This document shows, one piece after another, positions 9,969 through 19,200 of a DNA stretch of 64,000 bases. Position 1 is the stretch's first letter. Each line of letters begins with the position of its first letter. Origin of the DNA: Neisseriaceae bacterium. GTDB lineage: Bacteria > Pseudomonadota > Gammaproteobacteria > Burkholderiales > Chromobacteriaceae. Location: positions 1 to 64,000 of the forward strand of contig JAIYAC010000010.1 of assembly GCA_027489245.1 (NCBI GenBank), read 5' to 3'. The notes beneath the pieces were generated by a model, which ran no database searches, was not told where the DNA came from, and saw only the letters and a program-made list of their open reading frames with translations. The translations under genes were made by a program, and so were the position numbers.

Positions 9969-10694
9969 ATGCTATTCCGAACCTTGCCTGCCAATCAGGT
10001 TGGCCGCGACTTTGTCGTGGGCGACGTACACGGCTGTTTTGACACGCTGGGCTTGCTGCTCGGGCAGGTAGATTTTGACCCCACCCGTGACCGCCTGCTG
10101 TCGGTGGGGGACTTGATCGACCGCGGCCCGCGTTCGTGGCAAGTGCTGGACTGGCTGGCGCAGATGTGGCTGTTTGCCGTGCGCGGCAACCACGAACAGA
10201 TGGCCATCGATTACGACGCCAGCGATGCCTGGCGCGAACGCTATGCCCGTAATGGCGGCCAGTGGTTCATGGCACTGCCGCCAGCGCAGCAGCAGCGCTA
10301 TCGCAATGTGTTTGCCGCTATGCCACTGGCGATCGAGCTACCGGTCGGCAACAGGCTGGTGGGCCTGGTGCACGCCGACTGCCCGGAGGATGACTGGGTG
10401 GTGTTTCAGGCTCGCCTGGCCTCGGGCGAAGGGGTAGCCTGCAGTAACGGCCAGACGGTATTGCACGAAGCGACCTGGTCGCGCGAGCGTATCCGTGGCC
10501 AGGTGCGGGCGCGCGTGGCCGGGCTGGATGTGCTGTGTGTTGGCCACACGCCGGTTAGCCTGGCCCGGCAGCGCGATAATGTGCTGTATGTGGACACCGG
10601 TGCGGTGTACGGCCGCCAGCTCACCCTGCTGTGCCTGCAGGACATGAGCGTGCACAGCCTGGCGTGCACCGAGAGCGCCTGCGCCGACGAATAG
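9969..10694 (+). CDS. PPP-family metallophosphoesterase (PrpA/lambda-phosphatase type)
   Basis: A 241-aa phosphatase with all PPP metal motifs in order: GDVHG (near residue 18), GDLIDRG (near 44), RGNHE (near 73) and a late VGHTPV His. These bind two metal ions that hydrolyse phosphoester bonds on proteins or small molecules. Related enzymes are PrpA/PrpB and the lambda phosphatase; the ApaH group (Ap4A hydrolase) is a less likely alternative because of length. Start ATG at 9969 chosen; an earlier in-frame codon would add 17 residues with no homologous look. Substrate unknown. Confidence 0.85.
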   Translation: MLFRTLPANQVGRDFVVGDVHGCFDTLGLLLGQVDFDPTRDRLLSVGDLIDRGPRSWQVLDWLAQMWLFAVRGNHEQMAIDYDASDAWRERYARNGGQWFMALPPAQQQRYRNVFAAMPLAIELPVGNRLVGLVHADCPEDDWVVFQARLASGEGVACSNGQTVLHEATWSRERIRGQVRARVAGLDVLCVGHTPVSLARQRDNVLYVDTGAVYGRQLTLLCLQDMSVHSLACTESACADE

Positions 10695-10766
10695 TGCGAT
10701 AAATCTGCCTCCGTCTTCGCGGCCAACTATGCTGAAAACCTGTGCTGGTTACCGTACGGGGGAAGC

Positions 10767-11441
10767 ATGCCATACCGCCACCGCGTCGCTTGCCTGGCAG
10801 GGCTGGTTTGCCTGCCGGCCATGGCCGACACCATCCGTTTCTACCTGCCCCCCATTCCCGCCATTTATGAGGACCGTGCCGGCCAGCCCGCTGGTTTGTA
10901 CGTGGATTTGCTACAGCATATGGCTAGCCATGCCGGTATTACCCTGCAACTTTACCTGGCCAGCCGCTCCAGAATCTTGCAGTCGCTGCAGCGCCAGGGT
11001 AATGCTTGTACGGCGGTGACGCTGGCGGCCCAGGCCCCGCCACCGGCCAGCATGCAGTATGTTTCCGCCATGGGGCACACGCAGGCCATGCTGTTTACTC
11101 GGCCTGGCGATGTGTTGTCGCTGGCCGAGCTGGCTAGCGTGCCGCAAGCGCAGCGCATGGTCTTTGGCGAAGGGGTAGCCAGCGTGCTGGCGCAGCGCCA
11201 GATCGACGTGGTGGCGCATAGCGAGTCCTTGCAGGAGGCGGTAGCCATGCTGCAGGCGCAGCGTGTACGGGTGCTGTTTGCCACGCGTGCGGCCTTGTCG
11301 CGCTTGCCGCCGGGCACGCTACAAGCCGGCGCCGAGCTGGGGCCGCTGGTGTCCTGGTTTGCCTGCTCCACGCGTATGCCTGCCACCATGACCGCCCGGT
11401 TGGCCAGTGCCTGGGCCAAGGTGCCGTTGCCGCGTTTCTAG
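10767..11441 (+). CDS. Secreted periplasmic-binding-protein-like protein (SBP_bac_3 type)
   Basis: 224 aa with a signal peptide (MPYRHRVACLAGLVCLPAMA) and a domain that starts TIRFYLPPIPAIYEDRAGQPAGLYVDLLQHMASHAGITLQL, the usual opening of amino-acid-type solute-binding proteins. It is somewhat shorter than typical family members (about 240-260), and no transporter genes are nearby, so it may be a stand-alone sensor-like protein. Ligand unknown. It is a single gene between the phosphatase and alaX. Confidence 0.65.
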   Translation: MPYRHRVACLAGLVCLPAMADTIRFYLPPIPAIYEDRAGQPAGLYVDLLQHMASHAGITLQLYLASRSRILQSLQRQGNACTAVTLAAQAPPPASMQYVSAMGHTQAMLFTRPGDVLSLAELASVPQAQRMVFGEGVASVLAQRQIDVVAHSESLQEAVAMLQAQRVRVLFATRAALSRLPPGTLQAGAELGPLVSWFACSTRMPATMTARLASAWAKVPLPRF

Positions 11442-11502
11442 GCAGCCAGCCAGGCCCGGCACCCGGCTTGGTAATACCCGGCCTGTTCTGGCCGGGTAAG
11501 CG

Positions 11503-12213
11503 CTAGTCGGCCAGCGCGATCACCACGCGTTTGTTGCGTGCACCTTTGCTTTCAATTTTCTTGACTACCACCTGGCCGATTTCACCGATGTGCCGCACAT
11601 GCGTGCCGCCACAGGGCTGCAGGTCGACGCCTGCAATGGCAATCAGGCGGATCTCCGGCAGGTCTAGCGGCGGTGTCACCGACATGGTCTTGATCAGCTC
11701 GGGCTGCGCCCGCAGCGCAGCGCCACTGGTCATCTGTACCGATACCGCATGGTTGGCCGCAATCAGCGCGTTGAGCTCGCGCTCGATGTGCGCGGCGTCC
11801 AGCACCATGCCTTCCGGTATATCAAAATCCAGCCGCCCGCTGTCTGCGGTGAGGTTGCCGCCGGTTACCCCTGCGCGCACCACGCACGACAGCAAATGCA
11901 AGCAGCTGTGGATGCGCATGTGGCGATAGCGCCGTGCCCAGTCCAGCTGCAGCGTAACTGCACTGCCTGCGGCCAACTGCGCGCTGCCCGCGGCGGGCAG
12001 GTGCAGGATCTCGCGGGTGGTTTTGTCGCGGCGGGTATCGGTTATCGCCAGGCTGCTGCCATCGGCCAGGGTGAGGGTGGCGGTATCGCCAGGCTGGCCG
12101 CCGCCCAGCGGGTAGCACAGCGTATCGGCCAGCACGATGCCGCGCTCGTCATGGCTGATCACCGTGGTGTCGAGGGTGGTCTGGTAAGGGTCCAGGTAAA
12201 AGCGTTCTGGCAT
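11503..12213 (-). CDS. Alanyl-tRNA editing protein AlaX
   Basis: A free-standing editing domain that hydrolyses mischarged Ser- or Gly-tRNA(Ala). 236 aa: the N-terminal beta-barrel region with GGGQPGDTATL corresponds to the AlaRS editing-domain start. It is followed by MRIHSCLHLLS (zinc His pair in HSCLH) and the PCGGTHVRHIGEIG block, which provides the Cys and His ligands. This medium-length architecture matches AlaX-M. It is expected to work in trans to AlaRS in the cytoplasm. It is a lone gene on the minus strand. Confidence 0.88.
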   Translation of the reverse strand: MPERFYLDPYQTTLDTTVISHDERGIVLADTLCYPLGGGQPGDTATLTLADGSSLAITDTRRDKTTREILHLPAAGSAQLAAGSAVTLQLDWARRYRHMRIHSCLHLLSCVVRAGVTGGNLTADSGRLDFDIPEGMVLDAAHIERELNALIAANHAVSVQMTSGAALRAQPELIKTMSVTPPLDLPEIRLIAIAGVDLQPCGGTHVRHIGEIGQVVVKKIESKGARNKRVVIALAD

Positions 12214-12361
12214 GGCGGGCTCTCTGTTGTCGGGTGATCGGTATAGTCTATCCGGATAGCGTGAGGCCGCCCGCCATACATTTCAATAGGGGATGCTGGT
12301 TTGCCGGGTTTGCTTGAAATACCGGATAATCGGCGCCTTCATTCTTTAGCCTTGGCCGCCG

Positions 12362-13036
12362 ATGAGCGCTGTACACACGCTGGACGACTATACGCCGCCG
12401 CCGGATACCGGCCTGCAGCTGTACTACCAGGACGACTACCTGCTGGTGGTAGACAAGCCCGCCGGCTTGCTCTCGGTGCCGGGGCGCGGTGACGCGCGGC
12501 AAGACTGCCTGAGCCTGCGCGTGCAGCAGCGCTTCCCCGACGCGCTGGTGGTACACCGGCTGGATATGGCGACCTCCGGCTTGCTGCTGATGGCGCGCGG
12601 CCTGGCCATGCAGCGCCAGCTGTCGGCCAGCTTTGCCGGGCGGGATGTGCAGAAAACGTACCAGGCGCTGGTGGCGGGGCAGCTGCAGCCTGCTCAGGGC
12701 GATATCCACCTGCCGCTGATGGCCGACTGGCTGCAGCGGCCACGGCAAAAGGTAGACCTGCAAGACGGCAAGCCCTCGCATACCGGCTATCAGCTACTGG
12801 CCTACGACGCCGCGGCGGATACCAGCCGCGTGTCGCTCACCCCCCACACCGGCCGTACGCACCAGCTGCGCGTGCATCTGCAGGCGCTGGGCCACCCTAT
12901 GCTGGGCGATACGCTGTACGCGCCGCCACCCGTGCAGCAGGCCGCGCCACGGCTGTGCCTGCATGCCTGCGCACTGCAGCTGCGCCACCCGCATAGCGGC
13001 GCGCTACTGCAGCTGCACAGCCCGGTGCCGTTCTAG
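12362..13036 (+). CDS. rluA: RluA-family pseudouridine synthase
   Basis: Converts a uridine in rRNA and/or tRNA to pseudouridine. 224 aa with the HRLDMATSGLLLMA motif (catalytic Asp near residue 64), followed by KTYQALVAG and HTGRTHQLRVHLQALGHPMLGDTLYA, all diagnostic of the family. It has no S4 domain, and the size matches RluA (dual 23S/tRNA specificity) rather than RluC/RluD. The exact target site is inferred. It overlaps the 3' end of the convergent DUF456 gene by 4 bp. Confidence 0.87.
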   Translation: MSAVHTLDDYTPPPDTGLQLYYQDDYLLVVDKPAGLLSVPGRGDARQDCLSLRVQQRFPDALVVHRLDMATSGLLLMARGLAMQRQLSASFAGRDVQKTYQALVAGQLQPAQGDIHLPLMADWLQRPRQKVDLQDGKPSHTGYQLLAYDAAADTSRVSLTPHTGRTHQLRVHLQALGHPMLGDTLYAPPPVQQAAPRLCLHACALQLRHPHSGALLQLHSPVPF

Positions 13037-13524
13037 AACACCAGGGCGCCCAGAAATACCGCCAGCATGGCAAAGGCGCAGGCGATCTTGATCACGGTAC
13101 CGGCCAGAAAACCGATGAAGGTGGCGATGCCCACCTTGCCTGCCTGCTGCAGCGAGCGGCGTGCCTGCAGCTCGCCGATCACCGCGCCGACAATCGGGCC
13201 GATGATGGCGCCCACCAGCCCCAGAAACATGCCCACCAGGCCGCCGATCAACGCGCCAATCAACGCCTGGCGGCTGGCGCCGCTTTTTTGCGCTCCCAGA
13301 AAGCCGGCCAGGTTTTCCATCACCATGCCCAGTACCGCCAGCACGCCGATGATGATCAAGGCGGTGCTACCTACGCTGGCAAAGTCACCCAGCCAGGCCG
13401 CCAGCAGCATGCCGCCGCCCAGCAACGCCAGGCCCGGCAGCGCCGGGTAGATGGTGCCAGCCAGCCCGGCCAGCATCATGATGATGGCCAGCGCATAGCC
13501 GGCCCAGCTCCAGTCGATAGTCAT
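13033..13524 (-). CDS. DUF456 membrane protein
   Basis: 163-aa polytopic membrane protein rich in Gly, with glycine-zipper-like repeats (IGALIGGLVGMFLGLVGAIIGPIVGAVIGELQ). This is the characteristic core of DUF456 proteins. Four hydrophobic segments are visible. The stretch EL-QARRSLQQAGKVGIATFIGFLAGTVIKI is also typical. Function unknown. It lies downstream of ppk1, separated by a terminator. Confidence 0.8.
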   Translation of the reverse strand: MTIDWSWAGYALAIIMMLAGLAGTIYPALPGLALLGGGMLLAAWLGDFASVGSTALIIIGVLAVLGMVMENLAGFLGAQKSGASRQALIGALIGGLVGMFLGLVGAIIGPIVGAVIGELQARRSLQQAGKVGIATFIGFLAGTVIKIACAFAMLAVFLGALVF

Positions 13525-13563
13525 CTTGGCTTATCCGCTTTTTATGGTGTCGAGCTACTAAGT

Positions 13564-13596
13564 AAAACGGCGCCGCCGGAAGTTCCGGGGGCGCCG
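13564..13596 (-). terminator. Terminator after ppk1
   Basis: On the minus strand ACGGCGCC and GGCGCCGT form a GC-rich stem with a CCGGAA/TTCCGG inner part, followed by TTTTAC. A copy of the abundant 10-mer overlaps its left shoulder (13599-13608). Confidence 0.7.
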
Positions 13597-13620
13597 TGTG
13601 CGGCCAACCTTTGGCGGGGT

Positions 13621-15678
13621 TTAGCCGGTGTATTCCTGCAGCAGGATATCCTGCGCGCAGCGGCCCTTGCCACGGGCTACGCGGCGGCGATAGCTGCCAT
13701 CCTGCTGCATTTCCCAGGCGTTGGTGTTGTCTTCCAGATAGACCTTCAGGCCTTCGCGGATAACGCGGCGCTTGAGTTTGGCGTCCAGAATCGGCACGCA
13801 GGTCTCGATGCGGCGGAAGAAGTTGCGGCCCATCCAGTCGGCACTGGAAATGAACAGGTTTTCTGCCTTGTCGTTGTAGAAGTAGAACACGCGGGTGTGC
13901 TCCAGGAAGCGGCCAACAATGGAGCGCACCGAGATGTTTTCCGACAGCCCCTCTACGCCCGGGCGCAGCGCGCACACGCCGCGCACGATCAGTGTGATTT
14001 TTACCCCGGCCTGGCTGGCGCGGTACAGCGCACGGATCACCTGTGGCTCCAGCAGCGCGTTCATCTTGGCGATAATCTGCGCTGGCCGCCCGGCCTGGGC
14101 GTGCTCGATTTCGCGGTCGATGGCGCTGGTAATCATGTTGTGCAGGGTAAACGGCGACTGGTACAGGTGTTTCAGCTCGCCGGCGCGGCCCAGGCCGGTA
14201 ATCTGCACGAACAGGTCGTTCACGTCGGTGGCGATTTCCTCGTTGCAGGTCATCAGGCCAAAGTCGGTGTACAGGCGGGCGGTGCGCGGGTGGTAGTTAC
14301 CGGTACCCAGGTGCACGTAGCGGCGCAGCAGGCCTTCTTCGCGGCGCACTACCAGCAGCATCTTGGCGTGGATCTTGTAGCCGAACACGCCGTACACCAC
14401 GTGGGCACCGGCGTCTTCCAGGCGGGTGGCCCAGCTGATGTTGGCCTCTTCGTCGAAGCGCGCCATCAGCTCTACCACCACGGTGACCTGTTTGCCGGCA
14501 CGGGCCGCGGCAATCAGCGATTCCATCAGTACCGAGTCGGTGCCGGTACGGTATACCGTCATCTTGATGGCCACCACGGCCGGGTCGCTGGCGGCCTGGG
14601 TGAGCAGGTCGATCACCGGCTGGAAGGTCTGGAACGGGTGGTGCAGCAGGATGTCACCCTTGCGGATGGCCTCGAACAGCGGGGTTTTCTTTTCCAGGAT
14701 GTCCGGCAGCGAGGCCTGGAACGGGGCAAACTTGGTTTCCGGGCGGTCGACAAAGTCTGGCACCTGCATCAGGCGCACCAGGTTCACCGGGCCATCTACG
14801 CGGAACACGTCGTGCTTTTTCAGGGCAAAGGTGTTCAGCAGGAATTCTTCCATGTGTGCCGGGCAGGTATCGGCAATTTCCAGGCGTACGGCATCGCCGT
14901 ACTGGCGCTGGCGCAGCTCGCCCTGCAGCGCGGTACGCAGGTTTTTTACGTCGTCATCGTCTACCGACAGGTCGCTGTCGCGTGTGACGCGGAACTGGTA
15001 GCAGCCTTTTACCTGCATGCCCGGGAACAGCTCCTGGACGTGGGAGTGCAGGATGGACGACAGGAACACAAAGGTATCGGCGCCGTCTGCGGCCAACTCT
15101 GCCGGCAGCTTGATGACACGCGGCAGGATGCGCGGCGCTTGCACGATGGCAATGCCGGATTCGCGGCCAAAGGCGTCGGCGCCTTCCAGCTCCACGATAA
15201 AGTTCAGGCTCTTGTTGAGCAGGCGCGGGAAGGGGTGCGACGGGTCCAGGCCGATAGGCGTGAGGATGGGCATCAGCTCGCGGAAGAAATAGTCGCTGAT
15301 CCACGCTTTTTGCGCGGCGTCCCACTCGTTACGGCGCAGGAAGATAATGTTGTCGGCACGCAGCGCGGGGAAGATTTCTTCGCGCAGCAGGCGGTATTGT
15401 TCGCGCACCAGCTCGTGCGCGGCGGACGACACCTTGGCCAGCGCTTCGGCGGGGGTGCTGCCGTCGGCCAGAATGCGGTCCGGGGTGTTTTGTGCTGCAT
15501 CTTTCAGCCACGCCACGCGTACTTCGTAGAACTCGTCCATATTGGACGAAACGATGCACAGATACTTCAACCGCTCCAGAATCGGCAGGTATTCTTCTTC
15601 AGCCTGCGCCATGACGCGGCGGTTGAATTCGAGCAGACCCAGCTCGCGGTTTAGCAGATTGTCGTGTGGCATGGACAT
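13621..15678 (-). CDS. ppk1: Polyphosphate kinase 1
   Basis: Reversibly polymerises the gamma-phosphate of ATP into inorganic polyphosphate; membrane-associated. 685 aa, the normal length. The N-terminal domain begins LLNRELGLLEFNRRVMAQAEEE. The PLD-like catalytic half shows ARFDEEANI, the active-site segment GYKIHAKMLLVVRRE with the phosphorylated His, HLGTGNYHPRTARLYTDFGLMT, and SADWMGRNFFRRIE. The gene is single, with a downstream terminator. ppx is not in the window. Confidence 0.96.
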   Translation of the reverse strand: MSMPHDNLLNRELGLLEFNRRVMAQAEEEYLPILERLKYLCIVSSNMDEFYEVRVAWLKDAAQNTPDRILADGSTPAEALAKVSSAAHELVREQYRLLREEIFPALRADNIIFLRRNEWDAAQKAWISDYFFRELMPILTPIGLDPSHPFPRLLNKSLNFIVELEGADAFGRESGIAIVQAPRILPRVIKLPAELAADGADTFVFLSSILHSHVQELFPGMQVKGCYQFRVTRDSDLSVDDDDVKNLRTALQGELRQRQYGDAVRLEIADTCPAHMEEFLLNTFALKKHDVFRVDGPVNLVRLMQVPDFVDRPETKFAPFQASLPDILEKKTPLFEAIRKGDILLHHPFQTFQPVIDLLTQAASDPAVVAIKMTVYRTGTDSVLMESLIAAARAGKQVTVVVELMARFDEEANISWATRLEDAGAHVVYGVFGYKIHAKMLLVVRREEGLLRRYVHLGTGNYHPRTARLYTDFGLMTCNEEIATDVNDLFVQITGLGRAGELKHLYQSPFTLHNMITSAIDREIEHAQAGRPAQIIAKMNALLEPQVIRALYRASQAGVKITLIVRGVCALRPGVEGLSENISVRSIVGRFLEHTRVFYFYNDKAENLFISSADWMGRNFFRRIETCVPILDAKLKRRVIREGLKVYLEDNTNAWEMQQDGSYRRRVARGKGRCAQDILLQEYTG

Positions 15679-15714
15679 GATTAATGCTTCTTTAATAAAG
15701 GGTGAGGCAAAAAA

Positions 15715-15732
15715 AGCCCTCGTCAGAGGGCT
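15715..15732 (-). terminator. Terminator after yggX
   Basis: AGCCCTC and GAGGGCT form a 7-bp stem; reading on the minus strand it runs into a T7 tract. It sits just past the yggX stop and before ppk1. Confidence 0.8.
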
Positions 15733-15738
15733 GTCCTG

Positions 15739-16008
15739 TTACGGCTGCGGAGTAAAGCCGGCAACCTGGTCGGCACCCTGGCCGTAGAAATACGCTTCCA
15801 GCTGGGCTGCCAGATACTGGCGGGCGCGCGCGTCGGCCAGGCTCAGGCGGTTTTCGTTGATCAGCATGGTCTGGTAACGCAGCCAGCCTTGCCAGGCTTC
15901 TTTGGATACGTCGGCGAAAACGCGCTGACCCAGCGCGCCGGGCAGCGGCGGGAAATCCATACCTTCGGCTTCGCGACCGAGCTTAACGCAGTTAACCATT
16001 CTTGCCAT
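15739..16008 (-). CDS. yggX: Oxidative damage protection / Fe(2+)-trafficking protein
   Basis: 89-aa protein with the entire YggX signature: [21 protein letters not shown] at the N-terminus, then [39 protein letters not shown]. The conserved Cys7 is present. YggX protects iron-sulfur clusters and helps iron traffic in the cytosol. It lies between argA and ppk1 on the same strand. Confidence 0.95.
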   Translation of the reverse strand: MARMVNCVKLGREAEGMDFPPLPGALGQRVFADVSKEAWQGWLRYQTMLINENRLSLADARARQYLAAQLEAYFYGQGADQVAGFTPQP

Positions 16009-16106
16009 GATGCATTCCTTGCAATAGTTGAGACACGATAGCCAGTAATTGTGTCACAGAGATGACGGGTAACCAACCGTGCGCGCAGTGTGGATGCTGC
16101 GCCAGA

Positions 16107-17420
16107 TCAAGACGCCAGTGGCTTGATCAGGACTTTCGAGCGGCGGTTGTGGTTGTAGAGCTCGCGCCGTGCGGCGGGCAGGTCGTCTACCGTCGCCGGC
16201 TGGAAGCCGCGTTCGGCAAACCAGTGTGCGGTCTGGGTGGTGAGGATGAACACCTTTTTCAGGCCGCACAGCCGGGCTTGCTCTTCGACATATTTCAGCA
16301 GGCGGTCGCCAAAGCCCGCATTGCGGCGCTCCTGGCTGATGGCCAGGCAGGCCAGCTCGGCCATGCCATCCTCGTGAAATGGCAACATGGCCACGCAGCC
16401 GTAAATACGCTCGTCGTGCTCCAGTACGGCGTACTGGCGTATCTGCATTTCCAGGTGCTCGCGGCTGCGCTTGATCAAGATGCCTTGCTCCTGCAGCGGG
16501 CGGATCAGCGCCAGGATATCGCCCACGTCCTCGATGCTGGCCTCGCGCACTTTTACCAGCGAGTCGCGGGCAATCATGGTGCCGGTGCCAAAGTCGGTGA
16601 ACAGCTCTACCAGCAGCGCGCCGTCTTCGTTGTGGCTGACCAGGTGGGCGCGTACCACGCCTTCGCGCGTGGCACGGATGGCGAAGGGCAGGCTGACGCG
16701 TACTTCTTCGCTATCGATGCCGCGCTGCAAGATCGCCTCGGCCTGCTCGGCGGCGATGGCGCTATGCAGCACGCCGTCTGTGTCGACCAGACCATCGCTC
16801 TGTACCATGAAAATCAGCTTTTCGGCTTTGAGTTCGATAGCGGTCTGGCAGGCGACTTCTTCCATGGTCATGTTGAAGGCTTCGCCAGTAGGCGAGTAGC
16901 CGATCAGCGACATCAGTACCAGCTCGCCCAGGTCCAGCCGTTTGTTGATGGCGGCGGTGTCGATCTTGCGCACGCGGCCGCTGAACTGCATGTCGACGCC
17001 GTCGATGACACCCAGCGGCTGGGCGGTAACAAAGTTGCCACCGGCTACGCGCAGGCAGGCGCCGTGCATGGGTGAATTGGGCATGCCCATGGACATGAAG
17101 GCTTCCAGGTCGTGGCGCAGGCCGCCCACGGCAGATTTCACCGCCTCCATGGTCAGCGCGTCGGTTACCCGGCGGCCGTGGTGAAACTGGCGCGGCGTAC
17201 CACGCAGGCGCAGCTGTTCTTCGATCTGCGGGCGGGCGCCGTGCACCAGCACGATGCGCACGCCCAGGCTTACCAGCAGGTTGATGTCTTGCGCCAGGCC
17301 ATACAGGTTGCCGCGTGCCAGGCATTCGCCATTGATGGCAATAACAAACGTCTTGCCGCGAAAATTGTTGATGTACGGTGCAGCTTCACGGAAAGCCAGC
17401 ACAAAATCGGGATGCAGCAT
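16107..17420 (-). CDS. argA: Amino-acid N-acetyltransferase (N-acetylglutamate synthase)
   Basis: First step of arginine synthesis: acetyl-CoA plus glutamate gives N-acetylglutamate. 437 aa with an N-terminal amino-acid-kinase fold (YINNFRGKTFVIAINGE, GVRIVLVHGARPQIEEQL) that binds arginine in this family. A C-terminal GNAT domain (HEDGMAELACLAISQERRNAGFGDRLLKYVEEQA) holds acetyl-CoA. I chose ATG 17420, preceded by GGAG at a good spacing; the upstream in-frame start is a TTG overlapping that site. Arg feedback inhibition is expected from the family. Confidence 0.93.
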   Translation of the reverse strand: MLHPDFVLAFREAAPYINNFRGKTFVIAINGECLARGNLYGLAQDINLLVSLGVRIVLVHGARPQIEEQLRLRGTPRQFHHGRRVTDALTMEAVKSAVGGLRHDLEAFMSMGMPNSPMHGACLRVAGGNFVTAQPLGVIDGVDMQFSGRVRKIDTAAINKRLDLGELVLMSLIGYSPTGEAFNMTMEEVACQTAIELKAEKLIFMVQSDGLVDTDGVLHSAIAAEQAEAILQRGIDSEEVRVSLPFAIRATREGVVRAHLVSHNEDGALLVELFTDFGTGTMIARDSLVKVREASIEDVGDILALIRPLQEQGILIKRSREHLEMQIRQYAVLEHDERIYGCVAMLPFHEDGMAELACLAISQERRNAGFGDRLLKYVEEQARLCGLKKVFILTTQTAHWFAERGFQPATVDDLPAARRELYNHNRRSKVLIKPLAS

Positions 17421-17791
17421 GCACAGCTCCAACAGCAGAGGCCGGAAAAACGCAAGATTAGCAGGAATGCCGGCAGGCTGATATGGCAGCCGTGTTACAC
17501 GCCGCCAAGGTTGGCCGCAAGGCTATTTTCCTGCGGCAGTACGGTGGGGGTGGTGGCATGGCCACGGGCCGGGTAGACCGGCGCACCTGCTGCATGCTTT
17601 TTGCTAGGTTCGCCATGATGGGGTAGCCAAGGCACAGGCAGGCTAGGGGCGATAGTGCAGCGGTAGCGGTGAATAAAGCGGCGGGGTAGGCGGTGGTGGC
17701 ACGAAGCACCGTGTGGCGGGTAGCCCATGGGGAGGGGCAATCGCAGCGGGTGGGCATGGCGTACCCCGCGAGGGCACGCCATGCCAGCCTG
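17421..17791. other. Intergenic region between ctpA and argA
   Basis: 371 bp without a convincing gene. It holds one exact copy of the abundant 10-mer (about 17509) and, at about 17756-17786, a perfect 10-bp inverted repeat (GGCATGGCGT/ACGCCATGCC) just past the ctpA stop. The repeat lacks a T run and may be a Rho-dependent or mRNA-stabilising hairpin. Confidence 0.5.
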
Positions 17792-19180
17792 CTAGTTACC
17801 CGCTTTTTTCAGCAGGATTTGCTGTACTTTCAAGACATTCAAGGCTTGATTTAGCTGGGTATCCACCGGTTTGCTGTCGTCGTCCGCCGCTTTGGCCGCT
17901 GGTTTGGCCGCCGGGGTGGCGGGCTTGCCGGCAGCAGGCTTGGCGGCCGGGGCGGCGTCTTCACCTGCCGGGTTGCTCAGGTGTTTTTCCAGGTCGGCTT
18001 CGCGGATGCGCAGGCCGCTGGCTTCGCTGCCGTCTTCGGCCATGATATCCGGTGTAATACCCTTGGCCTGGATGGAGCGGCCACTTGGCGTGAAGTAACG
18101 CGCCGTGGTGAGCTTGATGCCGCCCTCATTGGACAAGGGCAGTACCGACTGCACCGAACCCTTGCCGAAGGTCTGCGTGCCCACGATCAGCGCGCGCTTG
18201 TGGTCTTGCAGCGCACCCGCCACGATTTCGGAAGCCGATGCCGAGCCGCCGTTCACCAGTACCACCAGCGGTACGGTTTTCAGCTCGGCCGGGGCTTTGG
18301 CGTAGTAGTCGGCCGCATTGCCGCGCATGTAGTACTTGCTGTTAGCGTACAGGCGCATTTGCGCATCGGCGACACGGCCTTCGGTGTACACCACCAGCGC
18401 GTCTTTGGGCAGGAAGGCGGTGGAGACACCGACTGCACCGTTCAGCAGGCCACCCGGGTCATCACGCAGGTCCAGTACGATGCCCTTGAGCGGCGCCTTG
18501 TTTTCCTTATACAGATTGCTCAGTGCCTGGGCGAAGTTCTCTACCGTGTGTTCCTGGAACTGGGCCACCCGCACATAGCCGAAGCCGGGCTCTAGCAGGC
18601 GCGACTTCACGCTCTTGGTCTGGATCACGGCACGGGTCAGGGTGAAGACCAGTGGTTTGGACTCGGTCTTGCGGGCAATGGTAAGGGTGACCTTGGTGCC
18701 CGGCTTGCCGCGCATGCGTTTTACCGCATCGTTCAGCGACAGGCCGCGTACCGGGGTGTCGTCGATTTTGACGATCAGGTCACCGCTCTTGATGCCGGCT
18801 TTCTGTGCGGGCGTGTCTTCGATGGGGGCGACCACTTTTACCAGGCCGTCTTCGGCGCCGATCTCGATACCCAGGCCGCCAAACTCGCCCTGCGTGCCTT
18901 CGCGGAATTCCTTGAAGGCCTGCGGATCAAAGTAGTCGGAGTGCGGGTCCAGGCCGGACAGCATGCCCTTGATGGCTTCGTTGATCAGTTTCTTGTCTTC
19001 TACCGGCTCAACGTAGTCCTGCTTGATGCGGCCGAAAACTTCGACGAAGGTGCGCATTTCGTTCAGCGGCAGCACACTGTCGCTTTTGTCGGCAAAAGCT
19101 TGCACGCTGAGGGTGAGCGCGCCGCCCAGCAGTGCACCGGTGGTGAGCAGGGCAATCTTGCGTGTACGTAGTGTGGTCAT
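17792..19180 (-). CDS. ctpA: C-terminal processing peptidase (S41), CtpA/Prc family
   Basis: Periplasmic serine protease that trims proteins from their C-termini. 462 aa: an N-terminal signal/anchor, a PDZ domain (FGGLGIEIGAEDGLVKVVAPIEDTPAQKAGIKSGD), and an S41 catalytic core. The core has NGGSASASEIVAGALQD (nucleophile Ser) and FGKGSVQ (general-base Lys). The C-terminal tail is a low-complexity Ala/Pro/Lys stretch of about 40 residues (AAKPAAGKPATPAAKPAAK). The gene lies 20 bp after envC on the same strand, the common envC-ctpA arrangement linking it to cell-wall hydrolase control. Confidence 0.94.
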   Translation of the reverse strand: MTTLRTRKIALLTTGALLGGALTLSVQAFADKSDSVLPLNEMRTFVEVFGRIKQDYVEPVEDKKLINEAIKGMLSGLDPHSDYFDPQAFKEFREGTQGEFGGLGIEIGAEDGLVKVVAPIEDTPAQKAGIKSGDLIVKIDDTPVRGLSLNDAVKRMRGKPGTKVTLTIARKTESKPLVFTLTRAVIQTKSVKSRLLEPGFGYVRVAQFQEHTVENFAQALSNLYKENKAPLKGIVLDLRDDPGGLLNGAVGVSTAFLPKDALVVYTEGRVADAQMRLYANSKYYMRGNAADYYAKAPAELKTVPLVVLVNGGSASASEIVAGALQDHKRALIVGTQTFGKGSVQSVLPLSNEGGIKLTTARYFTPSGRSIQAKGITPDIMAEDGSEASGLRIREADLEKHLSNPAGEDAAPAAKPAAGKPATPAAKPAAKAADDDSKPVDTQLNQALNVLKVQQILLKKAGN

Positions 19181-19200
19181 GGTCCAGTGTCTCGCCTGGC

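Noticed and set aside
13288..15654. 788-codon plus-strand open frame opposite ppk1
   Set aside because: It is antisense to the well-supported ppk1 gene; long open frames opposite GC-rich genes arise from third-position GC bias. The translation shows no domain and is rich in His/Gln/Val/Gly.
17458..17757. 99-codon minus-strand frame in the ctpA-argA spacer
   Set aside because: No ribosome-binding site, low-complexity Pro/Ala/Thr composition; not supported as a gene.
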